NCBI RefSeq assembly: GCF_024707525.1
Contig: NZ_CP062231.1
Span: 1,054,001-1,118,000 of the forward strand
DNA from: Rhizobium sp. TH2
Lineage (GTDB): Bacteria; Pseudomonadota; Alphaproteobacteria; Rhizobiales; Rhizobiaceae
Reading direction: 5' to 3'
Length of the DNA: 64,000 nucleotides
Shown: positions 1 to 8,784 of the stretch, one piece after another
How positions within the stretch are numbered: the first letter of the stretch is position 1
Layout of the letters: each line of letters starts with the position of its first letter
Notes under the pieces: model-generated
What the model was told of the DNA's origin: nothing
Database searches by the model: none
The model's input: only the letters and a program-made list of their open reading frames with translations
Made by a program: the position numbers and the translations under genes

Positions 1-1200
1 GTCACCAATGCGCCGGATCGCCAGAGCGCGCAGGATATCGTCGCCTTCTACCTGGTCACCGCCTATGCGCTCGCGCCGAGCGCCGATACCGCCGTCCTGC
101 TCGGCGGCCTCTCGGAAAGCCTCGAACAGCCTGAGCGCGCCATCGAATGGTACAAGCGCGTTCCGGCTGATTCGCCGTTGCGGCGCGTCTCCGAACTTCA
201 GCTCGGCCTCAACCTCGCCAACACTGGCAAAACAGAGGAAGCACGCCAGCATCTCAAGGCTGCCCTGGCAGCCGATCCCAATGATATCCGAGGCTATCTC
301 GCCTATGCCAGCCTGCTTTCCGACCAAAAGGAATATGCGGAGATGGCCAAGACCTACGACAAGGCCGTCGAGATCATCGGGCCGTTGCCGAAGCGCAAGG
401 ACTGGTCGGTCTTCTTCCAGCGCGGCATCGCCTATGAGCGGCTGAAGAAATGGGATCTTGCCGAGCCCAACTTCGAGAAAGCGCTCGAGCTCTATCCCGA
501 CCAGCCGCAGGTGCTGAACTACCTCGGCTATTCCTGGGTCGACATGAACATCAAGCTCGAAACCGGCCTCGACATGATCCGCAAGGCCGCCGATCTCAGG
601 CCGGATGATGGCTATATCGTCGATTCCCTGGGCTGGGCCTATTATCGCTTGGGCCGCTTCGAGGATGCCGTGGGCGAACTCGAGCGCGCCGTCGAACTCA
701 AGGCCGCCGATGCGACGATCAACGACCATCTGGGCGATGCCTATTGGCGCGTCGGCCGCAAGCTGGAAGCCATATTCCAATGGCGCACCGCGCTGAGCGT
801 GAAGCCTGAAGAGGCCGAAATTCCCAAGATCCGCAAGAAGATCAAGGAAGGCCTGCCGGAGATCGAAGTCAAGAAGGCCGAGCAGAAGCCCGCCGACGCT
901 ACCCGCAATGTCGAGGTTGCAGCCGCGGTCCCGGCCGGGCAGGCCAAGGACGCGATCAAGCTCGAGGAACCGAAGCCCGCGACCGATCCGGTCGCCGCCG
1001 AGCCCAAGGCTGACGATAAGGCCGTGCAGCCGGCGCTGCACACCGTCAACAAGGGCGATTCGCTCTGGAATATCGCCAAGGAGATCCTCGGCGACGGCCA
1101 GCGCTTCATGGAAATCATCGATCTCAATCCGGAACTCAAGCGATATCCGGACCGCATTCAGCCAGGGCAGATGCTGAAGCTGCCCGAAACGAAGAACTGA
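1..1200 (+). CDS. TPR-repeat protein with C-terminal LysM domain (5' end outside window)
   Basis: The reading frame is open from base 1, so the start lies upstream; 399 residues are visible. Helical repeats with TPR spacing run from about residue 15 to 280 (for example the PNFEKALELYPDQPQVLNYL stretch). A charged Pro/Lys/Glu-rich linker follows at about 285-345, then a LysM module at about 346-397 with the HTVNKGDSLWNIA start and the IQPGQMLKLP end. TPR arrays mediate protein-protein contacts and LysM binds peptidoglycan, so an envelope scaffold is the simplest inference. The stop lies 10 nt before the ispE start, suggesting co-transcription. Rhizobial TPR proteins next to ispE are usual; I do not recall a LysM on them. 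Confidence 0.85.
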   Translation, partial: VTNAPDRQSAQDIVAFYLVTAYALAPSADTAVLLGGLSESLEQPERAIEWYKRVPADSPLRRVSELQLGLNLANTGKTEEARQHLKAALAADPNDIRGYLAYASLLSDQKEYAEMAKTYDKAVEIIGPLPKRKDWSVFFQRGIAYERLKKWDLAEPNFEKALELYPDQPQVLNYLGYSWVDMNIKLETGLDMIRKAADLRPDDGYIVDSLGWAYYRLGRFEDAVGELERAVELKAADATINDHLGDAYWRVGRKLEAIFQWRTALSVKPEEAEIPKIRKKIKEGLPEIEVKKAEQKPADATRNVEVAAAVPAGQAKDAIKLEEPKPATDPVAAEPKADDKAVQPALHTVNKGDSLWNIAKEILGDGQRFMEIIDLNPELKRYPDRIQPGQMLKLPETKN

Positions 1201-1210
1201 CGGTATCCCG

Positions 1211-2095
1211 GTGGCGCCGGGCGAGACCGAGGAATTCGCGGCCGCCAAGATCAACCTGGCGCTTCATGTGACCGGCCAGCGCGCGGATGGCTACCATCTG
1301 CTCGATTCGCTCGTCGTTTTCGCCGATGCCGGCGACCGCCTGACATTCAGCCCATCGGAAGAGGACCGCTTCACGGTCTCGGGTCGCTTCGGCGGCTCCT
1401 TGCCTCTGGATTCCGAACCGAAGACCGGCAACCTCGTTCTGCGCGCCCGCGATGCGCTCCGTGCACGCGCCGCCGCCCGCGGCAATTCCGCGCCGCCCGT
1501 CCACATTCATCTTGAAAAGAACCTGCCCGTCGCATCCGGCATCGGCGGCGGCTCGGCCGATGCGGCTGCGGCGCTGCGCGGCCTTGCCCGCTTCTGGGCA
1601 ACGGGCACGGATCGTCCGTCTCTTCATGCGATCGGGCTTGCGCTCGGCGCCGATGTCCCGATGTGTATCGAAAGCCAGCCTCTGCTGGCACGCGGTATCG
1701 GCGAGGACATCACCCTGCTCGGCGATTTCCCCAAACTGCATCTCCTGCTGGTCAATCCCCTGGTCGAAGTCTCGACGCCCGAAATCTTCAAGCGTCTCAC
1801 CAACAAGAACAATCCGCCACTCGACGTGCCGCGGGACGGAGCCCCGCGAGAGCAATGGATTGGCACGCTGGGCGCCACCCGTAACGACCTCCAGCCATCA
1901 GCCGAAACATTGGAGCCGGTCATATCCGACACACTCGAACTGATCAGGACCGTCGATCCGATGCTGGCCCGCATGTCTGGCTCCGGCGCCACCTGCTTCG
2001 GCGTCTACCAGACGCGAACCGGCATGGAGCGCGCCTGGGCAAAGCTTGAGGCGGAGCGGCCCGACTGGTATGTCCAGGGCTGCAAGACGATCTAG
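1211..2095 (+). CDS. ispE: 4-diphosphocytidyl-2-C-methyl-D-erythritol kinase
   Basis: IspE phosphorylates CDP-ME at the 2-hydroxyl in the non-mevalonate isoprenoid pathway. The 294-aa product (GTG start) has the GHMP-kinase features in order: AAKINLAL at about residues 10-18 with RADGYH shortly after, the ATP-binding glycine loop LPVASGIGGGSADAAAAL near 104-122, and the C-terminal MSGSGATCFGVY loop near 255. The length is normal for IspE. It follows the TPR gene by 10 nt and precedes moaB by 16 nt, so a three-gene transcript is likely. The pathway's first enzyme, dxs, is encoded in this same window at 29.6 kb. Confidence 0.96.
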   Translation: MAPGETEEFAAAKINLALHVTGQRADGYHLLDSLVVFADAGDRLTFSPSEEDRFTVSGRFGGSLPLDSEPKTGNLVLRARDALRARAAARGNSAPPVHIHLEKNLPVASGIGGGSADAAAALRGLARFWATGTDRPSLHAIGLALGADVPMCIESQPLLARGIGEDITLLGDFPKLHLLLVNPLVEVSTPEIFKRLTNKNNPPLDVPRDGAPREQWIGTLGATRNDLQPSAETLEPVISDTLELIRTVDPMLARMSGSGATCFGVYQTRTGMERAWAKLEAERPDWYVQGCKTI

Positions 2096-2111
2096 TCGGA
2101 AAGACAAGTTC

Positions 2112-2660
2112 ATGCCTGATCTCAACGAGACGCGCCCCTTCGTTCCGGTCGGCATCGCAGTGCTGACGGTCTCCGATACCCGCACCACGGCCGATGACAA
2201 ATCGGGCGATACGCTCGCCGCCCGCATCAGGGATGCCGGCCATAAACTGATCGCGAGGGATATCGTCAAGGACGACAGGCAGGCGATCTACAACCGGGTC
2301 AAGTCCTGGACGCTTCAGGATGACATCGACGTGGTGATCACCACCGGGGGCACCGGCTTCACCGGCCGCGACGTGACGCCGGAGGCGCTTCTGCCGCTGT
2401 TCGAAAAGACCATGGACGGCTTCTCGGCGGTCTTCCACCGGATTTCCTACGACAAGATCGGCACATCGACCATCCAGTCGCGCGCCACCGGTGGCGTTGC
2501 CAACGCCACCTTCATTTTCGTGCTGCCCGGCTCACCCGGCGCCTGCAAGGATGCCTGGGACGGCATCCTGAGGGACCAGCTGGACTATCGTCACATGCCC
2601 TGCAATTTCGTGGAAATCATGCCCCGGCTCGACGAGCACCTGAGGCGCGGCGGCAAATAA
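2112..2660 (+). CDS. moaB: Molybdenum cofactor biosynthesis protein B
   Basis: The 182-aa protein is of the MoaB/MogA fold, which adenylylates molybdopterin before metal insertion. The substrate-binding glycine loop TTGGTGFTGRDVTPEA is at about residues 77-92, and GVANATFIFVLPGSPGAC near 130-147 is the second conserved loop. The ATG at 2112 was chosen over an in-frame start at 2046 that lies inside ispE. It sits 16 nt behind ispE. The modABC molybdate importer is about 9 kb away but not adjacent. MogA is the main alternative; the length and N-terminus favour MoaB. Confidence 0.92.
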   Translation: MPDLNETRPFVPVGIAVLTVSDTRTTADDKSGDTLAARIRDAGHKLIARDIVKDDRQAIYNRVKSWTLQDDIDVVITTGGTGFTGRDVTPEALLPLFEKTMDGFSAVFHRISYDKIGTSTIQSRATGGVANATFIFVLPGSPGACKDAWDGILRDQLDYRHMPCNFVEIMPRLDEHLRRGGK

Positions 2661-2696
2661 CCGGCGCCGGCTTGGGGGCATTGGGAGCTGGCTGGC

Positions 2697-3197
2697 TCAG
2701 TCGAGTCGCAGTTCGAGCTTGCTCGCGTCAAAGGCGGCCTTCGGTTCGACCTTGATTGCCGCACCCATGTCGGCCGTCACAGCAGCAGTCGTGGTGATCC
2801 GGTCGATCATGTTGGCGTCGGCGGCGGCCGGTTGCTCGACCGGCTTTTCGTCAGCCTTTGCCACGACATTTTCAGCCGGCTTGTCCATGATATGCTTGGC
2901 GATCATCGCGTCGGATGCCTTGGTGACGAACACCACCGGCGATCCGCCGAGCCAGGCTTCGGTGCGATACACCTTGGTCACGCCATCGACGGTGCGAAGT
3001 TCGACCTTCTGCGTGCCGGGCGCGAGTTCAATCGCGGCGGGCGCAACCTTCTTCCTGGTCTCCTGGATGCATTTCGCGCAGTGGATCGCCTCGATGCTGC
3101 GCACCTTGTTGACGCCCGTCTTCACGCTGTTGATCGACGCCGCATGGGCGAGACTGGTGACCGAAAACGCCGCCAGGGCCAGAATGTACACGCGCAT
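2697..3197 (-). CDS. Small secreted protein with CxxC motif, HPE1-like
   Basis: The 166-aa product begins with a signal peptide (about 1-19, cleavage after LAHA). The start at 3197 has a GGGAG ribosome site 9 nt upstream; an in-frame ATG at 3215 is less likely. The mature part holds a CxxC pair (C40, C43) in IHCAKC, then a compact region with APGTQKVELR and YRTEAWLGGSPVVFV, and a Pro/Ala/Glu-rich C-terminal third. From memory this pattern matches rhizobial proteins annotated as plant virulence effector HPE1-like; that is recollection, not a search, and the function is unknown. It is convergent to moaB and transcribed toward it. Confidence 0.75.
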   Translation of the reverse strand: MRVYILALAAFSVTSLAHAASINSVKTGVNKVRSIEAIHCAKCIQETRKKVAPAAIELAPGTQKVELRTVDGVTKVYRTEAWLGGSPVVFVTKASDAMIAKHIMDKPAENVVAKADEKPVEQPAAADANMIDRITTTAAVTADMGAAIKVEPKAAFDASKLELRLD

Positions 3198-3279
3198 GAA
3201 GCAATACTCCCGCAATCCAGTTTCGGCGAGAATATGAAAAAAGCCTTAAGATTGGCTGAGGGGAACTGGTAAAGAATCC

Positions 3280-4554
3280 CTAAACTTCGGTTTCCCGCGC
3301 GATGGCACGCCAGCCGATGTCCTTGCGGCAGAAGCCGCCGTCCCAGACGACGCCTTCGACCGCCTGGTAAGCCCGGTCGCGCGCTTCCGAGACGGTCTTG
3401 CCAAGTGCGGTGACGTTCAGCACCCGGCCTCCCGTGGCGATGAGCTGGTCTTCGCTCATCGACGTGCCGGCATGGAACACGCGGACATCCTCGCCATCCT
3501 CAGGCAGTGCCTCGATCGGCGTGCCCTTCGCGTAGGAACCGGGATAGCCCTTGGACGCCATGACCACCGTCAGCGCGGTCTCGTCGCTCCACTCGGCGGT
3601 CATGCCGTCGAGTTCCCCCTTGGCCGTCGCCAATAGCAATTCCATCAGGTCCGATTTCAGGCGCAGCATCAGCACCTGGCATTCCGGATCGCCGAACCGG
3701 ACATTGTATTCGATCAATTCGGGACCCTTGTCGGTGATCATCAACCCGGCGAAGAAAACGCCGGAGAAGGGATGTCCCATCTCGGCCATCCCCCGGATCG
3801 TCGGTTCGATGATCTCGCTCATCGTCCGGGCGATCATCTCCTCGGTCATCACGGGTGCCGGCGAATAGGCGCCCATGCCGCCGGTATTCGGTCCGGTATC
3901 GCCATCGCCGACGCGCTTGTGATCCTGGACGGAAGCCAGTGCCAGCGCGGTCTTGCCATCGGAGAGTACGAAGAAGCTTGCCTCCTCGCCATCGAGATAG
4001 GCCTCGATCACCACTTCCGCGCCCGCTGCACCGAATGTGCCGGCGAAACAATCGTCGATCGCGGCTCTTGCCTCCTCGGTCGTCATCGCAACGGTCACGC
4101 CCTTGCCGGCTGCGAGCCCATCGGCCTTGACCACGATCGGCGCGCCCTGTTCATCGACATAGGACTTCGCGTCGGTGGCGTCGCTGAATCGGCGGTAGGC
4201 GCCGGTCGGAATACCGTATTTGGCGCAGAGATCCTTGGTGAAGCCTTTGGAGCCCTCGAGCTGTGCCGCGGCCTGTGACGGTCCGAAGACCAGCAGGCCC
4301 GCCTCGCGCAGCCTGTCGCTGATACCAGCGACGAGCGGCGCTTCGGGACCGAAGACGACGAATTCCACATTACGGTCGGTGCAGAACGCGATCAGGCCAT
4401 CCGTATCATCGGCCGCGAGATCGACGCAGAAGGCGTGTTTCTCGATCCCGGGATTGCCCGGCGCGACATAGAGTTTGCCGATGAGGGGCGATTGGACCAT
4501 TTTCCAGGCGAGAGCATGTTCGCGGCCACCGGAACCGATGAGGAGGACGTTCAT
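3280..4554 (-). CDS. purD: Phosphoribosylamine-glycine ligase
   Basis: PurD (GAR synthetase) joins glycine to phosphoribosylamine with ATP, the second step of purine synthesis. The 424-aa protein opens with [19 protein letters not shown], followed by [10 protein letters not shown] near 64, the ATP-grasp stretch [13 protein letters not shown] near 140-152, [14 protein letters not shown] near 222-235 and [10 protein letters not shown] near 283-292, all characteristic of the enzyme. It is a stand-alone gene, divergent from the OmpV-type gene across a 229-bp intergenic region. Confidence 0.97.
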   Translation of the reverse strand: MNVLLIGSGGREHALAWKMVQSPLIGKLYVAPGNPGIEKHAFCVDLAADDTDGLIAFCTDRNVEFVVFGPEAPLVAGISDRLREAGLLVFGPSQAAAQLEGSKGFTKDLCAKYGIPTGAYRRFSDATDAKSYVDEQGAPIVVKADGLAAGKGVTVAMTTEEARAAIDDCFAGTFGAAGAEVVIEAYLDGEEASFFVLSDGKTALALASVQDHKRVGDGDTGPNTGGMGAYSPAPVMTEEMIARTMSEIIEPTIRGMAEMGHPFSGVFFAGLMITDKGPELIEYNVRFGDPECQVLMLRLKSDLMELLLATAKGELDGMTAEWSDETALTVVMASKGYPGSYAKGTPIEALPEDGEDVRVFHAGTSMSEDQLIATGGRVLNVTALGKTVSEARDRAYQAVEGVVWDGGFCRKDIGWRAIARETEV

Positions 4555-4783
4555 GGCTCTTCTCCCTGGCAGGCATTCCGGAAAGGAAAACGCGGATCCG
4601 GCGTGAGACGTTCCGGTTAAAGAGGGGCAGCGGCGAGGTCAAGCCCGCCTGGGGGCGAAGCCGGCATAAGGTGTGCATTTCGCGCATCAGCTGCGGACAT
4701 TCATTGTGTGCTAACCATACGCCGTGTTGAATCGGTAACCAAAGCTGGTTAGGGTCGCCTCGATTGGTTTTGGGGGTGATGAT

Positions 4784-5584
4784 TTGCGCACTGCATCAGT
4801 TTCGGCACTTTCCGCAGCTCTCGTGCTCCTGGGTTCGACGGCCATGGCACAGGAGGCCTGGTGGTCGGGTGACTGGTACGTCAAGCTTGGCGGCGCCGGC
4901 TTCGTGGCCCCGCGCTTCCAGGGTGACAATAGCTATATCCTGCAGGGCAAGCCGCTGATCTCGGTCGGCAAGGGCGACGAAGACGTCCGCTTCATCTCGC
5001 GCAACGACAACACGTCGTTCTCGCTCTACGACAACAGGATGATCCGCCTCGGCGTGACCGGCAAGATACTGTTGCCGCGCGATGGGGACACGTCGAATGA
5101 CCTCAAGGGCCTCAAGCCCGTGGAGTGGGGCGGCGAACTGGGCGGCTTCGCCGAAGTCTACCCGACCGACTGGATGCGCTTTCGCACCGAAATCCGGCAG
5201 GGCATTCGCAGCCATGACGGCGTCGTTGGTGATCTCGCAGCGGATGCGTTTTATGATGTCACGCCGACAGTCCGCGTCTCGGCCGGCCCGCGCCTGTCGT
5301 TTGCGACAGAAGGCTACATGGATGCCTACTATGGCGTGAACGCCAAGGAATCGGCGAAATCCGGGCTCTCGAAATACAATCCGGACGGCGGCCTGCAGTC
5401 GACCGGTATCGGCGGTGCCGTCAACTGGAAGGCCACGGAGCAGTTGGAGACGAGCCTTTTTGCCGAATATACGAGGCTGCTCGGTCCCGTTGCGGATTCG
5501 AGCCTGGTCAAGGAACGCGGCTCCAGGGATCAATTCATGATCGGCGTTTCCGCGACATATAAGTTCAATTTCAAGATCCCCTGA
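4784..5584 (+). CDS. MipA/OmpV-family outer-membrane protein
   Basis: The 266-aa protein has a signal peptide (about 1-22, cleavage after MAQ) and alternating hydrophobic/polar strands typical of a beta-barrel. Family marks are AYYGVNAKESAKSGLSKYN near residues 185-203 followed by a glycine-rich strand and a final YKFNFKIP strand. The start is a TTG at 4784 preceded by a GGGGG ribosome site; no ATG is in frame. MipA in E. coli is a scaffold for murein hydrolases, while many homologues have no assigned role, so only the structural class is firm here. It is followed by ubiA on the same strand after 46 nt. Confidence 0.85.
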   Translation: MRTASVSALSAALVLLGSTAMAQEAWWSGDWYVKLGGAGFVAPRFQGDNSYILQGKPLISVGKGDEDVRFISRNDNTSFSLYDNRMIRLGVTGKILLPRDGDTSNDLKGLKPVEWGGELGGFAEVYPTDWMRFRTEIRQGIRSHDGVVGDLAADAFYDVTPTVRVSAGPRLSFATEGYMDAYYGVNAKESAKSGLSKYNPDGGLQSTGIGGAVNWKATEQLETSLFAEYTRLLGPVADSSLVKERGSRDQFMIGVSATYKFNFKIP

Positions 5585-5630
5585 TCGATACGCTTGACTG
5601 GCAAGTGGTTTCGGATACTTGCTCAAAGCC

Positions 5631-6584
5631 ATGAGCTTCACATTCTTCGACAATGGCCGTGTCGCCGACGCGCCCTCGGGCAATTTCGTCTACCGCGTGC
5701 TGCCGCGCGCACTCTGGCCCTATGCGCAGCTCGCGCGCTGGGACAGGCCGATCGGCTGGCAATTGCTGATGTGGCCCTGTTTCTGGTCGGCGACTCTCGC
5801 TGCCAATGTCGCCATGTCGGAAGGGCATTTCTCCTTTGCCCGGCTTTGCTGGCATCTATTCCTGTTCTTCGCCGGCGCGGTCGCCATGCGCGGTGCCGGC
5901 TGCACCTATAACGACCTTGTGGACCATGAGATCGACATGGCCGTGGCCCGAACCCGTTCGCGGCCGTTGCCATCGGGCCGGGTCAGTCGGTTGCAGGCCA
6001 AGATATTCATGGTGCTGCAAGCGCTGGTCGGGCTCGCGGTGCTGTTGAGCTTCAACCTGTTCACCGTCGTGCTCGGTCTTCTGTCCCTCGGTATCGTGGC
6101 GATCTATCCCTTCGCCAAGCGGTTCACCGACTGGCCGCAGTTCTTCCTGGGCCTCGCCTTTTCCTGGGGTGCGCTGGTGGGGTGGACGGCCGAGTTCGGT
6201 GCGCTCTCCTTCGCCGCGGTCATGCTCTATCTTGCGTCGGTGGCGTGGACGATCGGCTACGACACGATCTACGCCCATCAGGATACGGAAGACGATGCCC
6301 TGATCGGCGTGCGTTCGACCGCGCTGCTTTTCGGCCGCAATACCAGGGCCTGGCTGATGTTGTTCTACGGATTGACGTTGCTTGGTCTGATCATCGCATT
6401 CGCCGCAGCGGCGGTAGCTTTTCCGGCCTGGACCGGCTTGCTGATTGCCGTCGTGCTGCTTGCCTGGCAAATATTGGTGCTCGATATACATGACCCGGCG
6501 CAGTGCATGGCGCTCTTCAAGTCCAATTTCACCGTCGGCGCAGTGCTGTTCCTTGGGCTGTTGTTGGCAATACCTTTTGCCTGA
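5631..6584 (+). CDS. ubiA: 4-hydroxybenzoate polyprenyltransferase
   Basis: UbiA attaches the polyprenyl chain to 4-hydroxybenzoate in ubiquinone synthesis and is an integral membrane protein. The 317-aa product carries the first Mg-diphosphate motif NDLVDHEID near residue 94, followed by RTRSRPLPSG, and the second aspartate motif DTIYAHQDTEDD near 210, within seven to nine hydrophobic segments. ATG 5631 is preferred over an in-frame TTG at 5619. A strong intrinsic terminator begins 7 nt after the stop. Confidence 0.95.
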   Translation: MSFTFFDNGRVADAPSGNFVYRVLPRALWPYAQLARWDRPIGWQLLMWPCFWSATLAANVAMSEGHFSFARLCWHLFLFFAGAVAMRGAGCTYNDLVDHEIDMAVARTRSRPLPSGRVSRLQAKIFMVLQALVGLAVLLSFNLFTVVLGLLSLGIVAIYPFAKRFTDWPQFFLGLAFSWGALVGWTAEFGALSFAAVMLYLASVAWTIGYDTIYAHQDTEDDALIGVRSTALLFGRNTRAWLMLFYGLTLLGLIIAFAAAAVAFPAWTGLLIAVVLLAWQILVLDIHDPAQCMALFKSNFTVGAVLFLGLLLAIPFA

Positions 6585-6591
6585 AAATGGA

Positions 6592-6626
6592 AAAGCCCGG
6601 CTGTGGGACAAATTCAGCCGGGCTTT
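6592..6626 (+). terminator. Intrinsic terminator after ubiA
   Basis: A perfect 12-bp stem, AAAGCCCGGCTG pairing with CAGCCGGGCTTT, encloses an 11-nt loop and is followed by TCTTCC. The downstream tract is short in T, but the stem itself ends in TTT. It separates ubiA from the RTX gene. Confidence 0.85.
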
Positions 6627-6700
6627 CTTCCGCCTGTGGCTTTTTTGCGCCGTCGGCCGGAATTGTTGTCCCGATAATATGGGCCTCGCGCACCATTGGC

Positions 6701-6716
6701 TGTTCCCGGGGTAACA
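6701..6716. promoter_or_regulatory. Palindrome TGTTCCC-GG-GGTAACA upstream of RTX gene
   Basis: This 16-bp near-palindrome is 182 bp upstream of the RTX start. The same sequence, differing only in the two central bases, occurs at 34222-34237 upstream of the other RTX operon; identity extends three bases further left (GGC). The placement before both RTX loci suggests a shared operator. I do not know the regulator. Confidence 0.5.
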
Positions 6717-6897
6717 ACGCATGGTCGTCAACCTGCTGCAAAATCAGCGCGCTTGGTCCCGATATCCGCAATATTTCTAAAACAGCGCGTCGTTCGAGCA
6801 TCTGCATCCCAAGATACTGCAAATTGACTTGAACACGCGCTTATGGAAGTAACAGTGAACTGATTTAGTTCGAGCTCTGGGACGGAGTGAGATTTCA

Positions 6898-8697
6898 ATG
6901 GCAATCGATGCCACATTCATGGCTGCACTGATGAAAATACCCTATTTTGCACAACTATCCGAAGAGAACGGCGAAAAGTGGCTGGGCGATCTGTTCCAGT
7001 CGCTGGAGGTCGAATCATTTGATTTTTCGCAATTCCAAAACCTCGCGACCGATTCGTCCACGATCGATCTTAGCGGTGCGGATCTGACGGTCGACGTTGC
7101 GGAAGGCGAAAAAGACGGCGACGGTGATTCAAAGTCTTCCGCCAAACACTCGAATGACGAGATCGAGCAGACTCAGGCTGCGATCGCGGCCAAGCAGTCC
7201 GGACAGGAAGAGGCAGCCAAGGCTGCAAGCGAGTCCGGCAGCGGTGGCGGAAACGGACCGAATTTTGCAAATATCAGGCACGAGATCGTGAGCGACGGGC
7301 CGATAGATTGGGAACGCAATTTGCAGTGGCAAGTGCTGCAGAGGGAGCCGGACCACGGCACGTTCAAACCCGACGAAGAGGCCGGGGCGGTCGCCGTCGC
7401 GCTGAACGGCGTCTATGACGAGTTGAAGCTCAGTGCCGGCGACGACAAGATTTATACTTTTGCCGGGCATGGGGGTTCGGGTACGACCACCGTCAATGGT
7501 GGTGACGGCACCGATACGCTCCATCTGACCAGCGGTGGCCTCAAGACAGATCTTGGCGGCCAGAGCGATTTCGGCAGCTTCGGCGGCAAGGTTGAGTTCC
7601 GTGGCGTCGAGAATGTTATCGGCTCAGATGGCGCCGATAACATCACCGGCAGCGCTGGTGACAACAAGCTGTTGGGTCGTGGCGGTGACGACAAGATCGA
7701 TGGCGGTAGCGGTGACGACGAAATCATCGGTGGCGGTGGCAAGAACGTTCTCAACGGTGGTGCCGGCAACGACGACATTGCAGGCGGCAACGGCATCGAC
7801 ATCATCAATGGCGGCTCGGGCGACGACGTCATAAACGCTGCAGCCGGCGGCGACGATGTTTCCGGCGGCGACGGCGACGACGAGATCGACGGCGGCAACG
7901 GCGACGACAAGATCGATGGCGGCGGTGGGACCGATGAAATCGATGGCGGCACGGGCGATGACGAGATCGACGGCGGCGCTGGCGAAGATACGATCGACGC
8001 GGGCGACGGCAACGATATCGCCAATGGCGACGGCGGTGACGACGAGATCGACGGTGGCGATGGCGACGACGAAATCGACGGGGGCGATGGCAAGGATACG
8101 CTGAACGGCGACGTCGGTAACGACACGATCGACGGTGGCGAAGGCGCCGACGATATCGACGGCGGCGAAGGCAATGACGAACTGAACGGCGACGCCGGCA
8201 ACGACACGATCGTTGGAGCAGCCGGAACCGACACGATCGATGGCGGCGAAGGCGATGACAACATCGACGGTGGTGCCGACAACGACGTGATCCTCGGCGG
8301 CGACGGCAAGGACGTGCTCAAGGGCGCTGCTGGAAACGACACGATCACGGGCGGTGCGGGTTCCGACACGATAACCGGCGGCGACGGAAGCGACGTCTAC
8401 GTCTACAGCGTCATTGGAGACAGCGGCGTTACGGCTGATACGTTCGACATCATCACTGATTTCAATGTGACCGACGACAAGTTCGACCTGACCGCGCTTC
8501 TGGCCGGAGACGAATTCGACTTCATCGCGGCCGAGGGTGGTGCCTTTACCGGCGGCAGCGACAATCCCGAAGTCAAATGGGACAAGACCGGCGGCAAGAC
8601 GATCATCCAGATCGATATCGATGGCAATGGTATCGCCGACATGCAGATCGAACTCGACGACGACCTCGATCTGACGGCCGCGAACTTCAATCTTTGA
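6898..8697 (+). CDS. RTX calcium-binding protein, likely type I secreted
   Basis: A 599-aa, very acidic protein. Residues 1-80 lack a signal peptide; 80-125 is a low-complexity Glu/Ala/Lys/Ser linker; about 240-505 is a run of roughly 29 glycine-aspartate nonapeptides (GGxGxDxUx, such as GGDGDDEID), the calcium-binding parallel beta-roll. The C-terminal 95 residues (VYVYSVIGDSG onward, ending LDLTAANFNL) look like the target domain of type I secreted RTX proteins: aspartate-rich with a short hydrophobic end. RTX proteins leave through an ABC-MFP-TolC channel; none is encoded here. The first 240 residues resemble nothing I recognise, so adhesin, matrix protein or enzyme cannot be told apart. 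Confidence 0.88.
   Translation: MAIDATFMAALMKIPYFAQLSEENGEKWLGDLFQSLEVESFDFSQFQNLATDSSTIDLSGADLTVDVAEGEKDGDGDSKSSAKHSNDEIEQTQAAIAAKQSGQEEAAKAASESGSGGGNGPNFANIRHEIVSDGPIDWERNLQWQVLQREPDHGTFKPDEEAGAVAVALNGVYDELKLSAGDDKIYTFAGHGGSGTTTVNGGDGTDTLHLTSGGLKTDLGGQSDFGSFGGKVEFRGVENVIGSDGADNITGSAGDNKLLGRGGDDKIDGGSGDDEIIGGGGKNVLNGGAGNDDIAGGNGIDIINGGSGDDVINAAAGGDDVSGGDGDDEIDGGNGDDKIDGGGGTDEIDGGTGDDEIDGGAGEDTIDAGDGNDIANGDGGDDEIDGGDGDDEIDGGDGKDTLNGDVGNDTIDGGEGADDIDGGEGNDELNGDAGNDTIVGAAGTDTIDGGEGDDNIDGGADNDVILGGDGKDVLKGAAGNDTITGGAGSDTITGGDGSDVYVYSVIGDSGVTADTFDIITDFNVTDDKFDLTALLAGDEFDFIAAEGGAFTGGSDNPEVKWDKTGGKTIIQIDIDGNGIADMQIELDDDLDLTAANFNL
7620..8390 (+). repeat. Tandem ~27-bp repeats encoding RTX nonapeptides
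   Basis: Within the RTX gene, GACGACGAGATCGACGGCG-like units recur about every 27 bases. Several neighbouring units are nearly identical at DNA level (for example around 7870-7980 and 8035-8090), so unequal crossing-over could change the copy number. The repeat also creates long spurious open frames on the opposite strand. Confidence 0.85.
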
Positions 8698-8740
8698 TCC
8701 GAAGCAGGTCTTAGCTTGCTCAGACACCAATAGAATCGAA

Positions 8741-8765
8741 AATGGCGCCCGAGGGCGCCATTTTT
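8741..8765 (+). terminator. Intrinsic terminator after RTX gene
   Basis: AATGGCGCCC pairs with GGGCGCCATT across a minimal GA turn and runs into TTTTTG. It lies 43 nt after the RTX stop and just before the end of the convergent DUF6101 gene. Confidence 0.85.
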
Positions 8766-8784
8766 GTTTCCGCATGTGATGCGA

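Noticed and set aside
4555..4783. Possible small RNA or gene between purD and the OmpV-type gene
   Set aside because: No terminator hairpin or coding frame with a ribosome site was found; it is most likely a divergent promoter region.
7452..8775. Long antisense frames rich in Ser/Pro or Val/Ala opposite the RTX gene
   Set aside because: They arise from the 27-bp RTX repeats and disappear outside them.
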